Positions 6,840-13,836 of a DNA stretch of 31,476 nt are shown in pieces. The translations under genes were made by a program, and so were the position numbers. This DNA is from Pseudomonadota bacterium (GTDB taxonomy: Bacteria; Pseudomonadota; Alphaproteobacteria; Rhodospirillales; Magnetospirillaceae). Positions within the stretch are counted from its first letter, which is position 1. Every line of letters begins with the position of its first letter. The stretch is from the NCBI GenBank assembly GCA_023426365.1, contig JAFAAW010000128.1, positions 1 to 31,476 on the forward strand. The letters run 5' to 3'. The notes under the pieces were generated by a model that was not told where the DNA came from, searched no databases, and saw only the letters and a program-made list of their open reading frames with translations.

Positions 6840-7214
6840 ATGACCCGTCGTCTGATTTCCTCCGGCTCGCCCTTCGAAGAGGTCGCCGGCTATTCCCGTG
6901 CCGTTCAGCAGGACCCGTGGGTGTTCGTGTCGGGCACCTCGGGCTACAAGGACGGCAAGATCTCCGAATCCGAGGTCGAACAGGCCGAGCAGGCGCTGCT
7001 GACCATCAAGGCCGCGCTGGAACAGGCCGGCGCCAGCATGGACGACGTGGTCCGCGTGATGATGTACGTCACCGACGCCTCCTATTTCGGCACCATCGCC
7101 CCGGTGCTGGGCAAGTACTTCAAGAAGGCCAAGCCCGCCAACACCACCATCGTTTGCGGCCTTGTGGACCCGGCCATGAAGGTCGAAATTCAGGTGACTG
7201 CGCTCAAGCAGTAA
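6840..7214 (+). CDS. RidA family (YjgF/YER057c/UK114) protein
   Basis: A 124-residue RidA-type protein. Family members form trimers and hydrolyse reactive enamines and imines such as 2-aminoacrylate, protecting PLP enzymes. Visible landmarks are the N-terminal SSGSPFEEVAGYSRAV, VFVSGTSGY near 29-37, a central helix ending MDDVVRVMMYVTD, and the C-terminal VDPAMKVEIQVTAL. The classic RidA catalytic Arg in IPxxRxxxE is not evident: the C-terminal segment reads LVDPAMKVE, which fits a non-canonical subgroup and makes deaminase activity uncertain. The start ATG at 6840 has AAGGA 8 nt upstream. A TATAGA (6767-6772) could be the -10. The frame is open far upstream through the repeats, but that extension is not credible. 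Confidence 0.85.
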   Translation: MTRRLISSGSPFEEVAGYSRAVQQDPWVFVSGTSGYKDGKISESEVEQAEQALLTIKAALEQAGASMDDVVRVMMYVTDASYFGTIAPVLGKYFKKAKPANTTIVCGLVDPAMKVEIQVTALKQ

Positions 7215-7230
7215 CCGCGTTCAGCCGTCT

Positions 7231-7253
7231 CTCCCCCGGCGCCGCCGGGGGAG
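7231..7253 (+). terminator. GC hairpin after ridA-like gene
   Basis: CTCCCCCGGC and GCCGGGGGAG form a perfect 10-bp stem with a 3-nt GCC loop, 16 nt after the RidA-family stop. No T-run follows, and the SDR gene starts 25 bp later. It may be a partial terminator or an intercistronic stabiliser. Confidence 0.45.
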
Positions 7254-7278
7254 GGCCGCCCAGCAAGGAGGTTCGTCC

Positions 7279-7947
7279 ATGCCCACCATTCTGATCACCG
7301 GCGCCAATCGCGGTCTTGGTCTGGAATTCGCCCGTCAATACGCCGCCGCCGGCTGGCGGGTGCTGGGCACGGTGCGCGACCCTCTGTCCGGCCGCGCCGC
7401 CTCCGATGCCGGGGCCGAGGTCTATGTGGCCGACGTCTCCGACCTCAATTCCATCCAGCGGCTGAAGGCCGGCCTGGCCGGCGTCGAGTTGGACATCGTG
7501 CTCAATAATGCCGGCGTCTACGGCAAGGACCAGTCGTTCGGCGGGGTGGATGCGGACGGCTTCATGGCGGTGATGCGCACCAATGCGCTGGCGCCGCTCA
7601 AGATGGCCGAAGCCTTCGCCGACCAGTTGGGCGGGCGCAAGATCATCGCCACCATCTCCTCCATGATGGGATCGATCGCCGAGAACAGCTCGGGAAATTT
7701 CTATGCCTACCGCGCCTCGAAGGCGGCGGTGAACATGATCATGAAGACGCTGGCCGTTGATCTGGCCGGGCGCGGCATCACCGCCATCGCCCTGTCGCCC
7801 GGCTGGGTGCGCACCGACATGGGCGGCGCCGACGCGCCGCTGGACCCGCCCACCGCCATCGCCGGCATGCGCGCGGTGCTGGATAAAGTTTCTCTTAACG
7901 ACAGCGGCAAGTTCTTCCATTTCGACGGCCGCGAGCTGCCCTGGTAA
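7279..7947 (+). CDS. Short-chain dehydrogenase/reductase (SDR)
   Basis: A 222-residue NAD(P)-dependent SDR with a complete catalytic set. The cofactor loop TGANRGLG is at 7-14, NNAG at 76-79, the catalytic Ser in TISSMMGS near 127, and YRASK with Tyr144 and Lys148. LSPGWVRTDMGG near 174-185 is the usual substrate/cofactor loop. It resembles the sniffer/C-factor-like carbonyl reductase subgroup; the substrate is unknown. AAGGAGG about 8 nt before the ATG is a near-ideal ribosome binding site. It follows the RidA-family gene on the same strand. Confidence 0.9.
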   Translation: MPTILITGANRGLGLEFARQYAAAGWRVLGTVRDPLSGRAASDAGAEVYVADVSDLNSIQRLKAGLAGVELDIVLNNAGVYGKDQSFGGVDADGFMAVMRTNALAPLKMAEAFADQLGGRKIIATISSMMGSIAENSSGNFYAYRASKAAVNMIMKTLAVDLAGRGITAIALSPGWVRTDMGGADAPLDPPTAIAGMRAVLDKVSLNDSGKFFHFDGRELPW

Positions 7948-8120
7948 GTTGCGCCCAGGCCCGTGCAAGGGGCCGTCGTGCGTATCGGTTTTCCATCCTG
8001 CCCCGATGCTGCGGCGTGCGGAGTCGGCGGTTCCGGCGGCGCCTCCTGCCGGGACGGCCGGCTCCCCAGAAAAACTAAGGCCAGGCCACGCGGTCTGACC
8101 AAGCAAGGGGGTGTCCGTCC

Positions 8121-8732
8121 ATGTGCCCGTCCCGGCCCGAGATCGAATTCTTCTTCGATTTTTCCTCGCCTTACGCCTATTTCGCCAGCACGCGGCTGGA
8201 TGCCCTGGCGGAACGGCATGGCCGCCTCTGTCGCTGGCGGCCCATGCTGCTGACCCCCGCTTTCCAGGCCTCGGGCAACGTGCGGCTGATCGACCAGCCG
8301 CTCAAGGGCGCCTATTCGCGCCATGACTGGGACCGGGTGGCGCGGCTGCACGACATCCCCTATCGCTTCCCCGAGCCGTTCCCGGTGGGCACGGTGGCGG
8401 CGGCGCGCGCGTTCTGGTGGCTGGATGCCAACCAGCCCGAGCGGGCCAAGCCGTTCGGCCATGCGGTGTTCGCCGCCTATTTCGCCCAGGGCCGCAACAT
8501 TTCCGAGCGCCAGGTGGTGCTGGACGTCGCCGCCGAGCAGAGGCTGGACGTGGCCGCCCTGGCCGCCGGCATCGAGCGCCCCGAGATCAAGGCCAAGCTG
8601 CGCGCCGAAACCGAGGGCGCCATCGCCCGCGGCGTGTTCGGCGCCCCCTATATGGTGGTGGACGACGAGCCGTTCTGGGGTTTCGACCGCCTGCCCATGC
8701 TGGAGGAGTGGCTGCAACGCGGCGGCTGGTAG
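8121..8732 (+). CDS. 2-hydroxychromene-2-carboxylate isomerase family (DsbA-like)
   Basis: A 203-residue thioredoxin-fold protein of the HCCA isomerase/kappa-class GST-like group. The N-terminus EIEFFFDFSSPYAYFAS carries the Ser that replaces the DsbA cysteine pair and binds glutathione in this family. The cis-Pro loop is GVFGAPYMVVDDEPFWGFDRL (about 173-193), which also contains the family's typical FWGxDRL. Characterised members isomerise an aromatic-degradation intermediate, but many homologues lie outside such pathways, as here. AAGGGGG precedes the ATG by about 9 nt. It is separate from the SDR gene (173 bp). Confidence 0.85.
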   Translation: MCPSRPEIEFFFDFSSPYAYFASTRLDALAERHGRLCRWRPMLLTPAFQASGNVRLIDQPLKGAYSRHDWDRVARLHDIPYRFPEPFPVGTVAAARAFWWLDANQPERAKPFGHAVFAAYFAQGRNISERQVVLDVAAEQRLDVAALAAGIERPEIKAKLRAETEGAIARGVFGAPYMVVDDEPFWGFDRLPMLEEWLQRGGW

Positions 8733-8741
8733 GCGCCGCCC

Positions 8742-8770
8742 TTGCACCACTGCGTGCCGAGGTATATGGC
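8742..8770 (+). promoter_or_regulatory. Candidate flbT promoter
   Basis: TTGCAC (8742-8747) and TATGGC (8765-8770) are separated by 17 bp, about 40 nt before the flbT start. The match is moderate and no sigma-54 motif is seen here. Confidence 0.28.
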
Positions 8771-8810
8771 TAGACCGCATATTGTGTGCGCGGTTCATTG
8801 GAGGCTCGCC

Positions 8811-9227
8811 TTGCCCCTTCTTATTGACCTGAAGCCCGGCGAAAGAGTGATCATCAACGGTTCCGTTCTCGAAAATGCCGGTTCCAACACGAAGATCCGC
8901 ATCCACAACGAATCGGCAATCCTGCGCCAGAAGGAAATCCTGACCGAGCAGGATGCGGTCACCCCCGCCTCCCGGGTCTATTTTGCCTTGCAATGCGCCT
9001 ATATTTTTCCAGACAGGCGGGCGCATTACCTGGAGCTTTTCCATGGCTACCTGGGTGAATATCTGGAAGCCTGTCCCTCGGCCGCGCCCATCGGCGACGA
9101 GATTCGTGGCGCGATCGAGACCGCTCACTACTATGCGGCGCTGCGGGCGTGCCGCAAGTTGCTGCGCCACGAAGCCGATGTGGTCGCCAGCATGACTGTG
9201 TCGCCGCCCGGCGAGGCGAAGGCATGA
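8811..9227 (+). CDS. flbT: Flagellar biosynthesis repressor FlbT
   Basis: FlbT is the alphaproteobacterial post-transcriptional regulator that, in Caulobacter, binds the flagellin mRNA leader and limits translation until the hook is complete. The 138-residue product reads PLLIDLKPGERVIINGSVL, then a strand-rich N-terminal half with KIRIHNESAILRQKEIL, and a helical second half with YFALQCAYIF and AHYYAALRACRKLL, all typical FlbT sequence. I place the start at TTG 8811 because TGGAGG lies 6 nt upstream and FlbT proteins begin just there. An in-frame ATG at 8742 would add an atypical 23-residue extension. The flaF-like gene follows after 129 bp. Confidence 0.87.
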   Translation: MPLLIDLKPGERVIINGSVLENAGSNTKIRIHNESAILRQKEILTEQDAVTPASRVYFALQCAYIFPDRRAHYLELFHGYLGEYLEACPSAAPIGDEIRGAIETAHYYAALRACRKLLRHEADVVASMTVSPPGEAKA

Positions 9228-9238
9228 GGGTGAAACGC

Positions 9239-9267
9239 TTCACCGTAAGGTCAACTGGCGCTAGAAT
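9239..9267 (+). promoter_or_regulatory. Candidate flaF promoter
   Basis: TTCACC (9239-9244) and TAGAAT (9262-9267) lie 17 bp apart. The -10 matches five of six consensus positions. It would give flaF its own transcript with an 80-90 nt leader, separate from flbT. A small inverted repeat, GTGAA-ACGC-TTCAC (9230-9243), overlaps the -35. Confidence 0.38.
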
Positions 9268-9356
9268 ATCTCCAAGGGCCGGAGGGCGGCGGTAACTCGG
9301 TATTAACCTGTCCTCCGATAGCATTCGCCCGAGACCTTTTGCGTGGAGACTCACGA

Positions 9357-9761
9357 ATGTCAAAGAGCGCGGATAGCTATGGTGCGTATGCTGTAGCGGA
9401 TAGACTGCCGCAGACGGGATCCCAAGGGATCGGCGCGGTGTTCCTCAAGTCCGCTGACGCGCTGGAAAAGCTGGTCGCTGGCGAAATGCCCACCGAACTG
9501 GCGCAGACCACCCTCGAGAAGGTCCGCGATTTGTGGACGTTGATGCAGATCGGCTTGGTCGATCCCGAGACTGCGGGGCCGAACCAACTCAAGGCCAATC
9601 TGGTCAGCCTCTCGATCTTCGCCGACGGCGTGTTGCTCGGTCTTGACGCTCGTGTCGGCCTGTCCGAGCAAGAGATCGCAGGGTTGCGCAACCTGGCGGA
9701 AATCCACCGTCATCTCGGCGTGGGTTTCATCAGCATGCCCAGTCCCGCCGCGGGCGCCTGA
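9357..9761 (+). CDS. flaF: FlaF-like flagellar regulator
   Basis: A 134-residue protein matching the FlaF pattern: an N-terminal tyrosine-containing YGAYAVADRL, a helix LEKVRDLWTLMQIGL, and LKANLVSLSIFADGVLLGL followed by a terminal helix with NLAEIHRHL. FlaF opposes FlbT and is needed for flagellin synthesis and secretion in Caulobacter. ATG at 9357 has GGAG 8 nt upstream. The linkage to flbT supports the call. The match is weaker than for FlbT, so the family assignment rests partly on context. A run of ten C follows the stop. Confidence 0.72.
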   Translation: MSKSADSYGAYAVADRLPQTGSQGIGAVFLKSADALEKLVAGEMPTELAQTTLEKVRDLWTLMQIGLVDPETAGPNQLKANLVSLSIFADGVLLGLDARVGLSEQEIAGLRNLAEIHRHLGVGFISMPSPAAGA

Positions 9762-9819
9762 CGGTCCCCCCCCCCAGCCCTCTCTGTCAGAGTGTTGCAG
9801 AGGCGGTCGCCTTGTTGTC

Positions 9820-9843
9820 ATGGCCGGGCCTTGACCCGGCCAT
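9820..9843. repeat. Intergenic palindrome, alphaproteobacterial type
   Basis: ATGGCCGGG and CCCGGCCAT form a perfect 9-bp stem around a CCTTGA loop, inside TTGACCCGGCCATCCA. To my knowledge, near-identical palindromes are dispersed in many alphaproteobacterial genomes, where they give spurious MAGLDPAI-type peptides. Confidence 0.6.
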
Positions 9844-9987
9844 CCAAGGACCATCGGGTCAGTCCGAAGGCCGTATAAGGGCGGATGGCCGTTCTGCGTG
9901 CACCATGTTGCGGCGCCACATCCCACCGCCCTGGTCGGGAGACGAGGCGCGCAGCGGTTCCGTCGCCCGCGATTGCGAGCGGACTTC

Positions 9988-10020
9988 AGGCCGTGATGCC
10001 CAAAATGCGCATCACGGTCT
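9988..10020. repeat. 33-bp hairpin repeat, left copy
   Basis: AGGCCGTGATGC and GCATCACGGTCT pair over 12 bp with one mismatch around the loop CCAAAATGC. The right copy at 20079-20111 has the same orientation and a near-identical loop (CCAAAATGT). On the minus strand this hairpin is the terminus of a longer dispersed repeat covering about 9988-10112. Confidence 0.85.
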
Positions 10021-10083
10021 ACCGCTTGTAATTTTTGCCCTCGCCGGGCGCCGCCTCAATGGCGGCAGATCGCGGCTGTGCGC

Positions 10084-10112
10084 CAGGTTTAGCGCTCGCC
10101 GCTCTAAACCTG
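10084..10112 (-). terminator. Hairpin downstream of radical SAM gene 1
   Basis: CAGGTTTAG and CTAAACCTG form a perfect 9-bp stem with an 11-nt loop, starting 6 nt past the stop at 10119. There is no U-run. It is also part of the longer dispersed repeat, so it may serve both as a repeat and as the end of the island transcript. Confidence 0.45.
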
Positions 10113-10118
10113 TCCGGA

Positions 10119-11243
10119 TCAGCCCTTCCCCGGCCTCTTTCGGCGGGCGAGGGTATTCTGCACATACTTGCAGACTGAATTCGCGCAGACGGGACTGATG
10201 GCATCCTCCTCGCAATAGAGGCGGAGGCGGCGCATGTCCTGGCCATTCCAGATTTCGTCAAAGCTTTGGTGATTGAGATTGCCGACCGTGCGCGTCGCAA
10301 AGCAACAGGGCCGCACCGAGCCATCCGCGTAAACAACCATTCTCTTCCACGGGTTCAGGCAGTCCTTGACGGTTTCGGTGGATTCGGGAATCTGTTCTTC
10401 CTCATCCTCGGCGAAAAACATCGCCTTTCCCCCACCCATAACCAAGGTGATGCCAAGCTCCTCGGCGCGTTTGGTGGCGGCGCGCAGGGTGGTGTTGGAG
10501 AGAGCCGGATGGTTCCACAGGCCCTGGGCCTCGTAGTCGAATTCCCAGCCGTCTTCCCTGGTCTGGCGGAAGTTTTCCAGAAAATCCTTGTCCCAGCGGT
10601 TGAGGTGCCACAGATGGACCTCGGACACTCCCAGATCCTTGGCCATTTCGATGAAGGGAATGACCTCCTCGATATTTTCCCGCATCAGGGTCATGTTCAT
10701 GATAACGTGCGGATTATCCCCGTTGCGGCGGCTTACGATTTTTTGAATGTTGTCGATCAGCACATTGAAGTCCGCCCCACGAATGCGGCGGTAGGTGCGT
10801 TCAGCGGCGGCGTCGGTTGACACATTGATGGTCATTTTGGCTTCGCACGCCAACAGCCGGTCCAGCTTGCGGTCGTTCAGCAATTGCAGATTCGTGTTGA
10901 ACGTAAGCTGCGCCTCGGGGTGATAAAGCTTGCGTTCCAGCACCCGCCAGAAGACTGGAGCGGCCAGAGGCTCGCCGATGGAAAACAGCGACAGGGTGCT
11001 GGCCGTCTTCATAACTTCCGCGACCTTGCCAATTATTTCGTCCGGCATATGCCGGGGACGGTCGACCCCGTTGAACGAATGATGGCACATCACGCACCGC
11101 AGATTGCAGAGGGTGGTGCTTTCGATGGTCAGACGGGCGGGCAAAGCGGTCATCCGCGATGCCCACCTTTGCCGCTCGGCTTCCCCCAGTGCCTCGTTCT
11201 CGGAAGGGGTGCAGGGAACCTTCGGCATGTTGGGCAATCTCAT
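10119..11243 (-). CDS. Radical SAM/SPASM domain protein (copy 1)
   Basis: A 374-residue radical SAM enzyme. The [4Fe-4S]-SAM motif CNLRCVMC gives C46, C50 and C53. The (beta/alpha) barrel covers about 36-270, with the SAM-binding GEP-like SIGEPLAAP near 88-96. A C-terminal SPASM domain (about 295-360) has C295, C313, C314, C344, C353 and C358, enough for auxiliary iron-sulfur clusters. The substrate is unknown. Such proteins modify peptides, but related forms also occur in surface-glycan loci. It is highly similar to the gene at 11611-12762, differing mainly at the N-terminus and in an acidic segment near 277-287. ATG at 11241-11243 overlaps the stop of a chimeric micro-ORF (ATGA) and has GGAGG upstream. 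Confidence 0.9.
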   Translation of the reverse strand: MRLPNMPKVPCTPSENEALGEAERQRWASRMTALPARLTIESTTLCNLRCVMCHHSFNGVDRPRHMPDEIIGKVAEVMKTASTLSLFSIGEPLAAPVFWRVLERKLYHPEAQLTFNTNLQLLNDRKLDRLLACEAKMTINVSTDAAAERTYRRIRGADFNVLIDNIQKIVSRRNGDNPHVIMNMTLMRENIEEVIPFIEMAKDLGVSEVHLWHLNRWDKDFLENFRQTREDGWEFDYEAQGLWNHPALSNTTLRAATKRAEELGITLVMGGGKAMFFAEDEEEQIPESTETVKDCLNPWKRMVVYADGSVRPCCFATRTVGNLNHQSFDEIWNGQDMRRLRLYCEEDAISPVCANSVCKYVQNTLARRKRPGKG

Positions 11244-11380
11244 GCCGGCCTCCGCAGCAGGAAGGTGCCGGGCCGCCGCAGTGAATTGATCACCGGGTTG
11301 TCCTCCGTCACCTCGCTGAAATGGCTGCCCATCCAGTCGGGGCAGCTAGGTAGGGGCGCATCGAGATTGGACATCGTCAC
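11240..11380 (-). pseudogene. In-frame fusion remnant: GT start joined to methyltransferase end
   Basis: A 46-codon frame starting GTG at 11380. Its first half, LDAPLPSCPDWMGSHFSE, matches LDATPPAFPDWMGAHFSQ, the start of the glycosyltransferase at 13837-15816. Its second half, VTEDNPVINSLRRPG followed by TFLLRRPA, matches VAEDGWVGNALWRSN followed by TFVLRRPA, the end of the methyltransferase at 12759-13715. The middle of both genes is gone, yet the frame is intact. The upstream CAGGATGG ribosome binding site is kept, and the stop overlaps the radical SAM start as ATGA, exactly as in the intact module. It is a deletion scar that may still be translated and couple translation to the downstream gene. 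Confidence 0.8.
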
Positions 11381-11475
11381 GGGCCATCCTGAAATCGGCG
11401 GTTGACGGCGAAGCGCGGCGTCTCTTGACCCCTCCACCCGACGTTAAATCTGAGGGGGGGTTGGTAAAGAAGATA

Positions 11476-11565
11476 TTAACTCGTGCGCGGTGCCAACAGG
11501 CGCGAGCCGGTTGCCAAGGTGACGTCGAATGGGTTGAAGATGCCGGCGGTGCTGGAGTGTTTTTC
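11476..11565 (-). pseudogene. C-terminal fragment of a pyruvyl-transferase-like gene
   Basis: The minus-strand frame ending at TAA (11476-11478) reads EKHSSTAGIFNPFD, then VTLATGSRLLAPRTS. The intact gene at 15914-16879 ends EGHASIARIFEQFD, then GTLATGSRLLTLRIS. About 20 of 29 residues are identical. No start or N-terminal part remains: going upstream the similarity fades within about 15 codons, and the frame is closed by the TAG of the radical SAM gene. The 95 bp after this stop also resemble the spacer after the intact gene (15817-15913). It is a remnant of a duplicated copy. Confidence 0.75.
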
Positions 11566-11610
11566 CATGTGCCGGGCATCTTTCCGCTTGGGGCGCGGCT
11601 CGCGCTGCGC

Positions 11611-12762
11611 CTAGAAATGGCTTGGCTTGGCCTTCCGGCGGGCGAGGGTGTTCTGCACGTACATGCAGACTGAATTCGCACAGATGGGACTGATGGCATC
11701 CTCCTCGCAATAGAGGCGGAGGCGGCGCATGTCCCGGCCATTCCAGATTTCGTCAAAGCTTTGGTGGTTGAGATTGCCGACGTTGCGGGCCGCATAGCAG
11801 CAAGGGCGCACCGAGCCATCCGCGTAAACGACCATTCCCTTCCAAGGGTATGTGCAGTCCTTGACGGTTTGGCTGGACTCGGGAAGCGGCTGCTGCGGTT
11901 CCTCGTTCTCTTCCTCTTCCTCTTCCTCGGCGAAATATATCGTCTTTCCCGCCCCCATCCCCAAGGTGACGCCAAGCTCCTCGGCGCGTTTGGTGGCGGC
12001 GTGCAAGGTGGCGTTGGACAGTGCGGGGTAGTTCCACAAACCCTGGGCTTCGTAGTCGAATTCCCAGCCGTCCTCCCGGGTCTGGCGGAAGTTTTCCAGA
12101 AATTCCTTGTCCCACTGGTTAAGATGCCACATCTGGACTTCGGACACCCCCAGATCCTTGGCCATTTCAATGAAGGGAATGACCTCATCGATATTCTCTC
12201 GCATCAAGGTCATGTTCATGATGATGCGAGGGTTGTCTCCGTTTCTGCGGCTGATGATTTTACGGATATTGTCGATCACCACATTGAAATCTGCTCCCCG
12301 AATGCGGCGGTAGGTGCGTTCGGTGGCGGCGTCGATCGACACATTAATGGTTATTTGGGCTTCGCAAGCCAACAGTTGGTCCAGCTTGCGGTCGTTCAGC
12401 AATTGCAGGTTCGTGTTGATGGCAAGCTGCGTCTCGGGGTGATAGAGCTTGCGTTCCAGCACCCGCCAGAATGCCGGAGCGGCCAGAGGCTCCCCGATGC
12501 CGTGCAGCATCAGGATGCGGGCCGTCCTCATGGCCTCCGCGATCTTGTCGATCACTTCGTCGGGCATGTGCCGGGGGCGATCAACCCCGTTGAACGAATG
12601 GGTGCACATCACGCATCGCAGATTGCAGATGGTGGTGCTTTCGACGGTCAGACGGGAGGGCAAGGCGGTTATCCGCGATGTCGCCCTCTGCCGCTCGGCC
12701 TCCGCCAGGGCTTCGTTCTCGTGTGGAGTGGGGGCCGCCTTCAGCATGTCGGCCGGCTTCAT
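11611..12762 (-). CDS. Radical SAM/SPASM domain protein (copy 2)
   Basis: A 383-residue paralogue of the gene at 10119-11243. The cluster motif CNLRCVMC again gives C46, C50 and C53, GIGEPLAAP follows near 88-96, and the SPASM cysteines sit in VRPCCYAARN, LYCEEDAISPICANSVC. A glutamate-rich insert (FAEEEEEEENEEPQQP) replaces the shorter acidic stretch of copy 1; the underlying DNA is a TTCCTC-type short repeat. The start ATG (12760-12762) overlaps the methyltransferase stop as ATGA and has GGAGG upstream, so translation is coupled. A longer frame to 12816 would run inside the methyltransferase gene and is less likely. The substrate is unknown. Confidence 0.9.
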   Translation of the reverse strand: MKPADMLKAAPTPHENEALAEAERQRATSRITALPSRLTVESTTICNLRCVMCTHSFNGVDRPRHMPDEVIDKIAEAMRTARILMLHGIGEPLAAPAFWRVLERKLYHPETQLAINTNLQLLNDRKLDQLLACEAQITINVSIDAATERTYRRIRGADFNVVIDNIRKIISRRNGDNPRIIMNMTLMRENIDEVIPFIEMAKDLGVSEVQMWHLNQWDKEFLENFRQTREDGWEFDYEAQGLWNYPALSNATLHAATKRAEELGVTLGMGAGKTIYFAEEEEEEENEEPQQPLPESSQTVKDCTYPWKGMVVYADGSVRPCCYAARNVGNLNHQSFDEIWNGRDMRRLRLYCEEDAISPICANSVCMYVQNTLARRKAKPSHF

Positions 12763-13715
12763 GCCGGCCTCCGCAGGACGAAGGTGTTGGAGCGCCACAG
12801 CGCATTGCCCACCCAACCGTCTTCGGCCACCTCGACCACGCTCAGGCCGGCAGCGGCGGCGATCTCGAAGATGCGGTATTGCGGCAAGGGATGCATTTCC
12901 ATCCCCGGCTTCAGCTTGGGTGATAGAAAGCGGCGGACGTTGAAGTGATAATTAGAGGCGTAGGTCGGCACCTGGAAGTACGCGACGCCCCCTGGCCGCA
13001 GCTTGGACAACAGGCTGCGCAAGATCAGGTCCTGGATCGGTGGCGGATTGTGCTGGATCACGATCACGCTGAAGAACGCGTCAAAGGGCTCGACCGCAAC
13101 GAGATCGGAGATTGCCGAAAAATGCACGGTGGTGACGTTGTCGATCTCTTGTTCGGCAAGGTATTGGCGCGCCAGTTCCAGCATCGGCCTGGAGATGTCG
13201 GCGGCCACCACCTCATCGAACAGGGGGGCCAGCCAGCGGGTGACGCGGCCGACGCCGCAGCCCAGCTCAAAGCAGCGGCCTTTGGGGACGGTCAGGTGGC
13301 TGCGCTTGAGGGCCGCCTTGAAACGATCCGCGTCCTTCCTGCCCGAATGGTAGAAGGAGTCGCGGTTCTCGCTGATCTTTTCCTTGGTGTAGGCCGGGGT
13401 GGTCAGCACCGCCCAATGGGGCTCCTCGCGGCCGAGGGCGGTCCAGCTTTGCTGCACGTGCTCGAGCAACGCCTCCATGGTGTCGTCGGGGACGTCCAGG
13501 TCAATCAGCATGGGGGGTTCGCTGCCGGTCAGGAAGGTGCGCCCGCCGTCCGCTTGCCCGAGCTTGCCGGCAAATTCCGGCGTGCTGATGAATGCCTTGC
13601 GCAGGGACTGCCAGTCCTTGTGTGCGGCCATGTGGCCGGTGACCGCCGCCTCGCTTTCCGGCTCGCGGCCAAGAAGCAGCCTGTAGGCCATCACGACTTC
13701 TTCCCGGGTGACCAT
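12759..13715 (-). CDS. SAM-dependent methyltransferase with DUF4214-like N-terminus
   Basis: A 318-residue protein. Residues 4-48 (EVVMAYRLLLGREPESEAAV to STPEF) resemble the short DUF4214-type helical module common in surface-glycan proteins. A class I methyltransferase domain follows (about 145-300): motif I is FELGCGVGRVTRW at 149-161, the acidic residue after it is in VVAADIS, and FFSVIVIQHNPPP is the motif IV region. The substrate is probably a sugar or lipid-linked glycan, judged only by neighbours. The start at 13715 (MVTREEV) is preferred because AAGGAG lies 6 nt upstream. The adjacent Met at 13718 is too close and the frame to 13805 has no support. The stop overlaps the downstream radical SAM start. 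Confidence 0.85.
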   Translation of the reverse strand: MVTREEVVMAYRLLLGREPESEAAVTGHMAAHKDWQSLRKAFISTPEFAGKLGQADGGRTFLTGSEPPMLIDLDVPDDTMEALLEHVQQSWTALGREEPHWAVLTTPAYTKEKISENRDSFYHSGRKDADRFKAALKRSHLTVPKGRCFELGCGVGRVTRWLAPLFDEVVAADISRPMLELARQYLAEQEIDNVTTVHFSAISDLVAVEPFDAFFSVIVIQHNPPPIQDLILRSLLSKLRPGGVAYFQVPTYASNYHFNVRRFLSPKLKPGMEMHPLPQYRIFEIAAAAGLSVVEVAEDGWVGNALWRSNTFVLRRPA

Positions 13716-13808
13716 CATTTTCTCCTTCTTGCGGCGGCGCGCCGTGATGAGGACTGGGATAGGAGCGCCCTGCCTGGATGCAAGGCGTGCCCGAACACAG
13801 GTCAAACG

Positions 13809-13834
13809 GCCGTGCGTAAACCTTGACGCACGGC
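13809..13834 (-). promoter_or_regulatory. Intercistronic hairpin after the glycosyltransferase
   Basis: GCCGTGCGT and ACGCACGGC form a perfect 9-bp stem with an 8-nt loop, 2 nt past the stop of the glycosyltransferase gene and about 94 nt before the methyltransferase start. Without a U-run it may be an attenuator, RNA-processing site or 3'-end stabiliser inside the operon. Confidence 0.45.
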
Positions 13835-13836
13835 GC

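Larger units (their letters stand above)
9762..10118. other. Noncoding stretch with palindromic elements
   Basis: These 357 bases contain no credible gene. From left to right they hold a C10 run after flaF, an ATGGCCGGG/CCCGGCCAT palindrome (9820-9843), a G/C-rich stretch, the 33-bp hairpin repeat (9988-10020), a GCCGCC/GGCGGC hairpin (10050-10066) and a CAGGTTTAG/CTAAACCTG hairpin (10084-10112). The block marks the left edge of the accessory glycan island. Confidence 0.7.

Noticed and set aside
6423..7214. N-terminally extended RidA protein reading through the 30-bp repeats
   Set aside because: The repeats are frame-neutral (30 bp), so openness means little; a good ribosome binding site sits before the ATG at 6840 and the RidA fold starts there.
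9766..9775. Run of ten C as a phase-variation tract
   Set aside because: It lies after the flaF stop and before no gene, so slippage would not switch any reading frame or obvious promoter.
9812..10198. 128-codon ORF containing PGLDPAIQGPS
   Set aside because: This is the familiar spurious translation of a dispersed palindromic repeat and overlaps the hairpin block.
11476..11613. Stop-codon read-through from radical SAM copy 2 into the pyruvyl-transferase tail
   Set aside because: The tail is in the same frame after the TAG, but this has a one-in-three chance and no read-through context was seen.
11425..11673. 82-codon plus-strand ORF in the spacer between the radical SAM genes
   Set aside because: It is antisense to identifiable pseudogene fragments and has no homology of its own.
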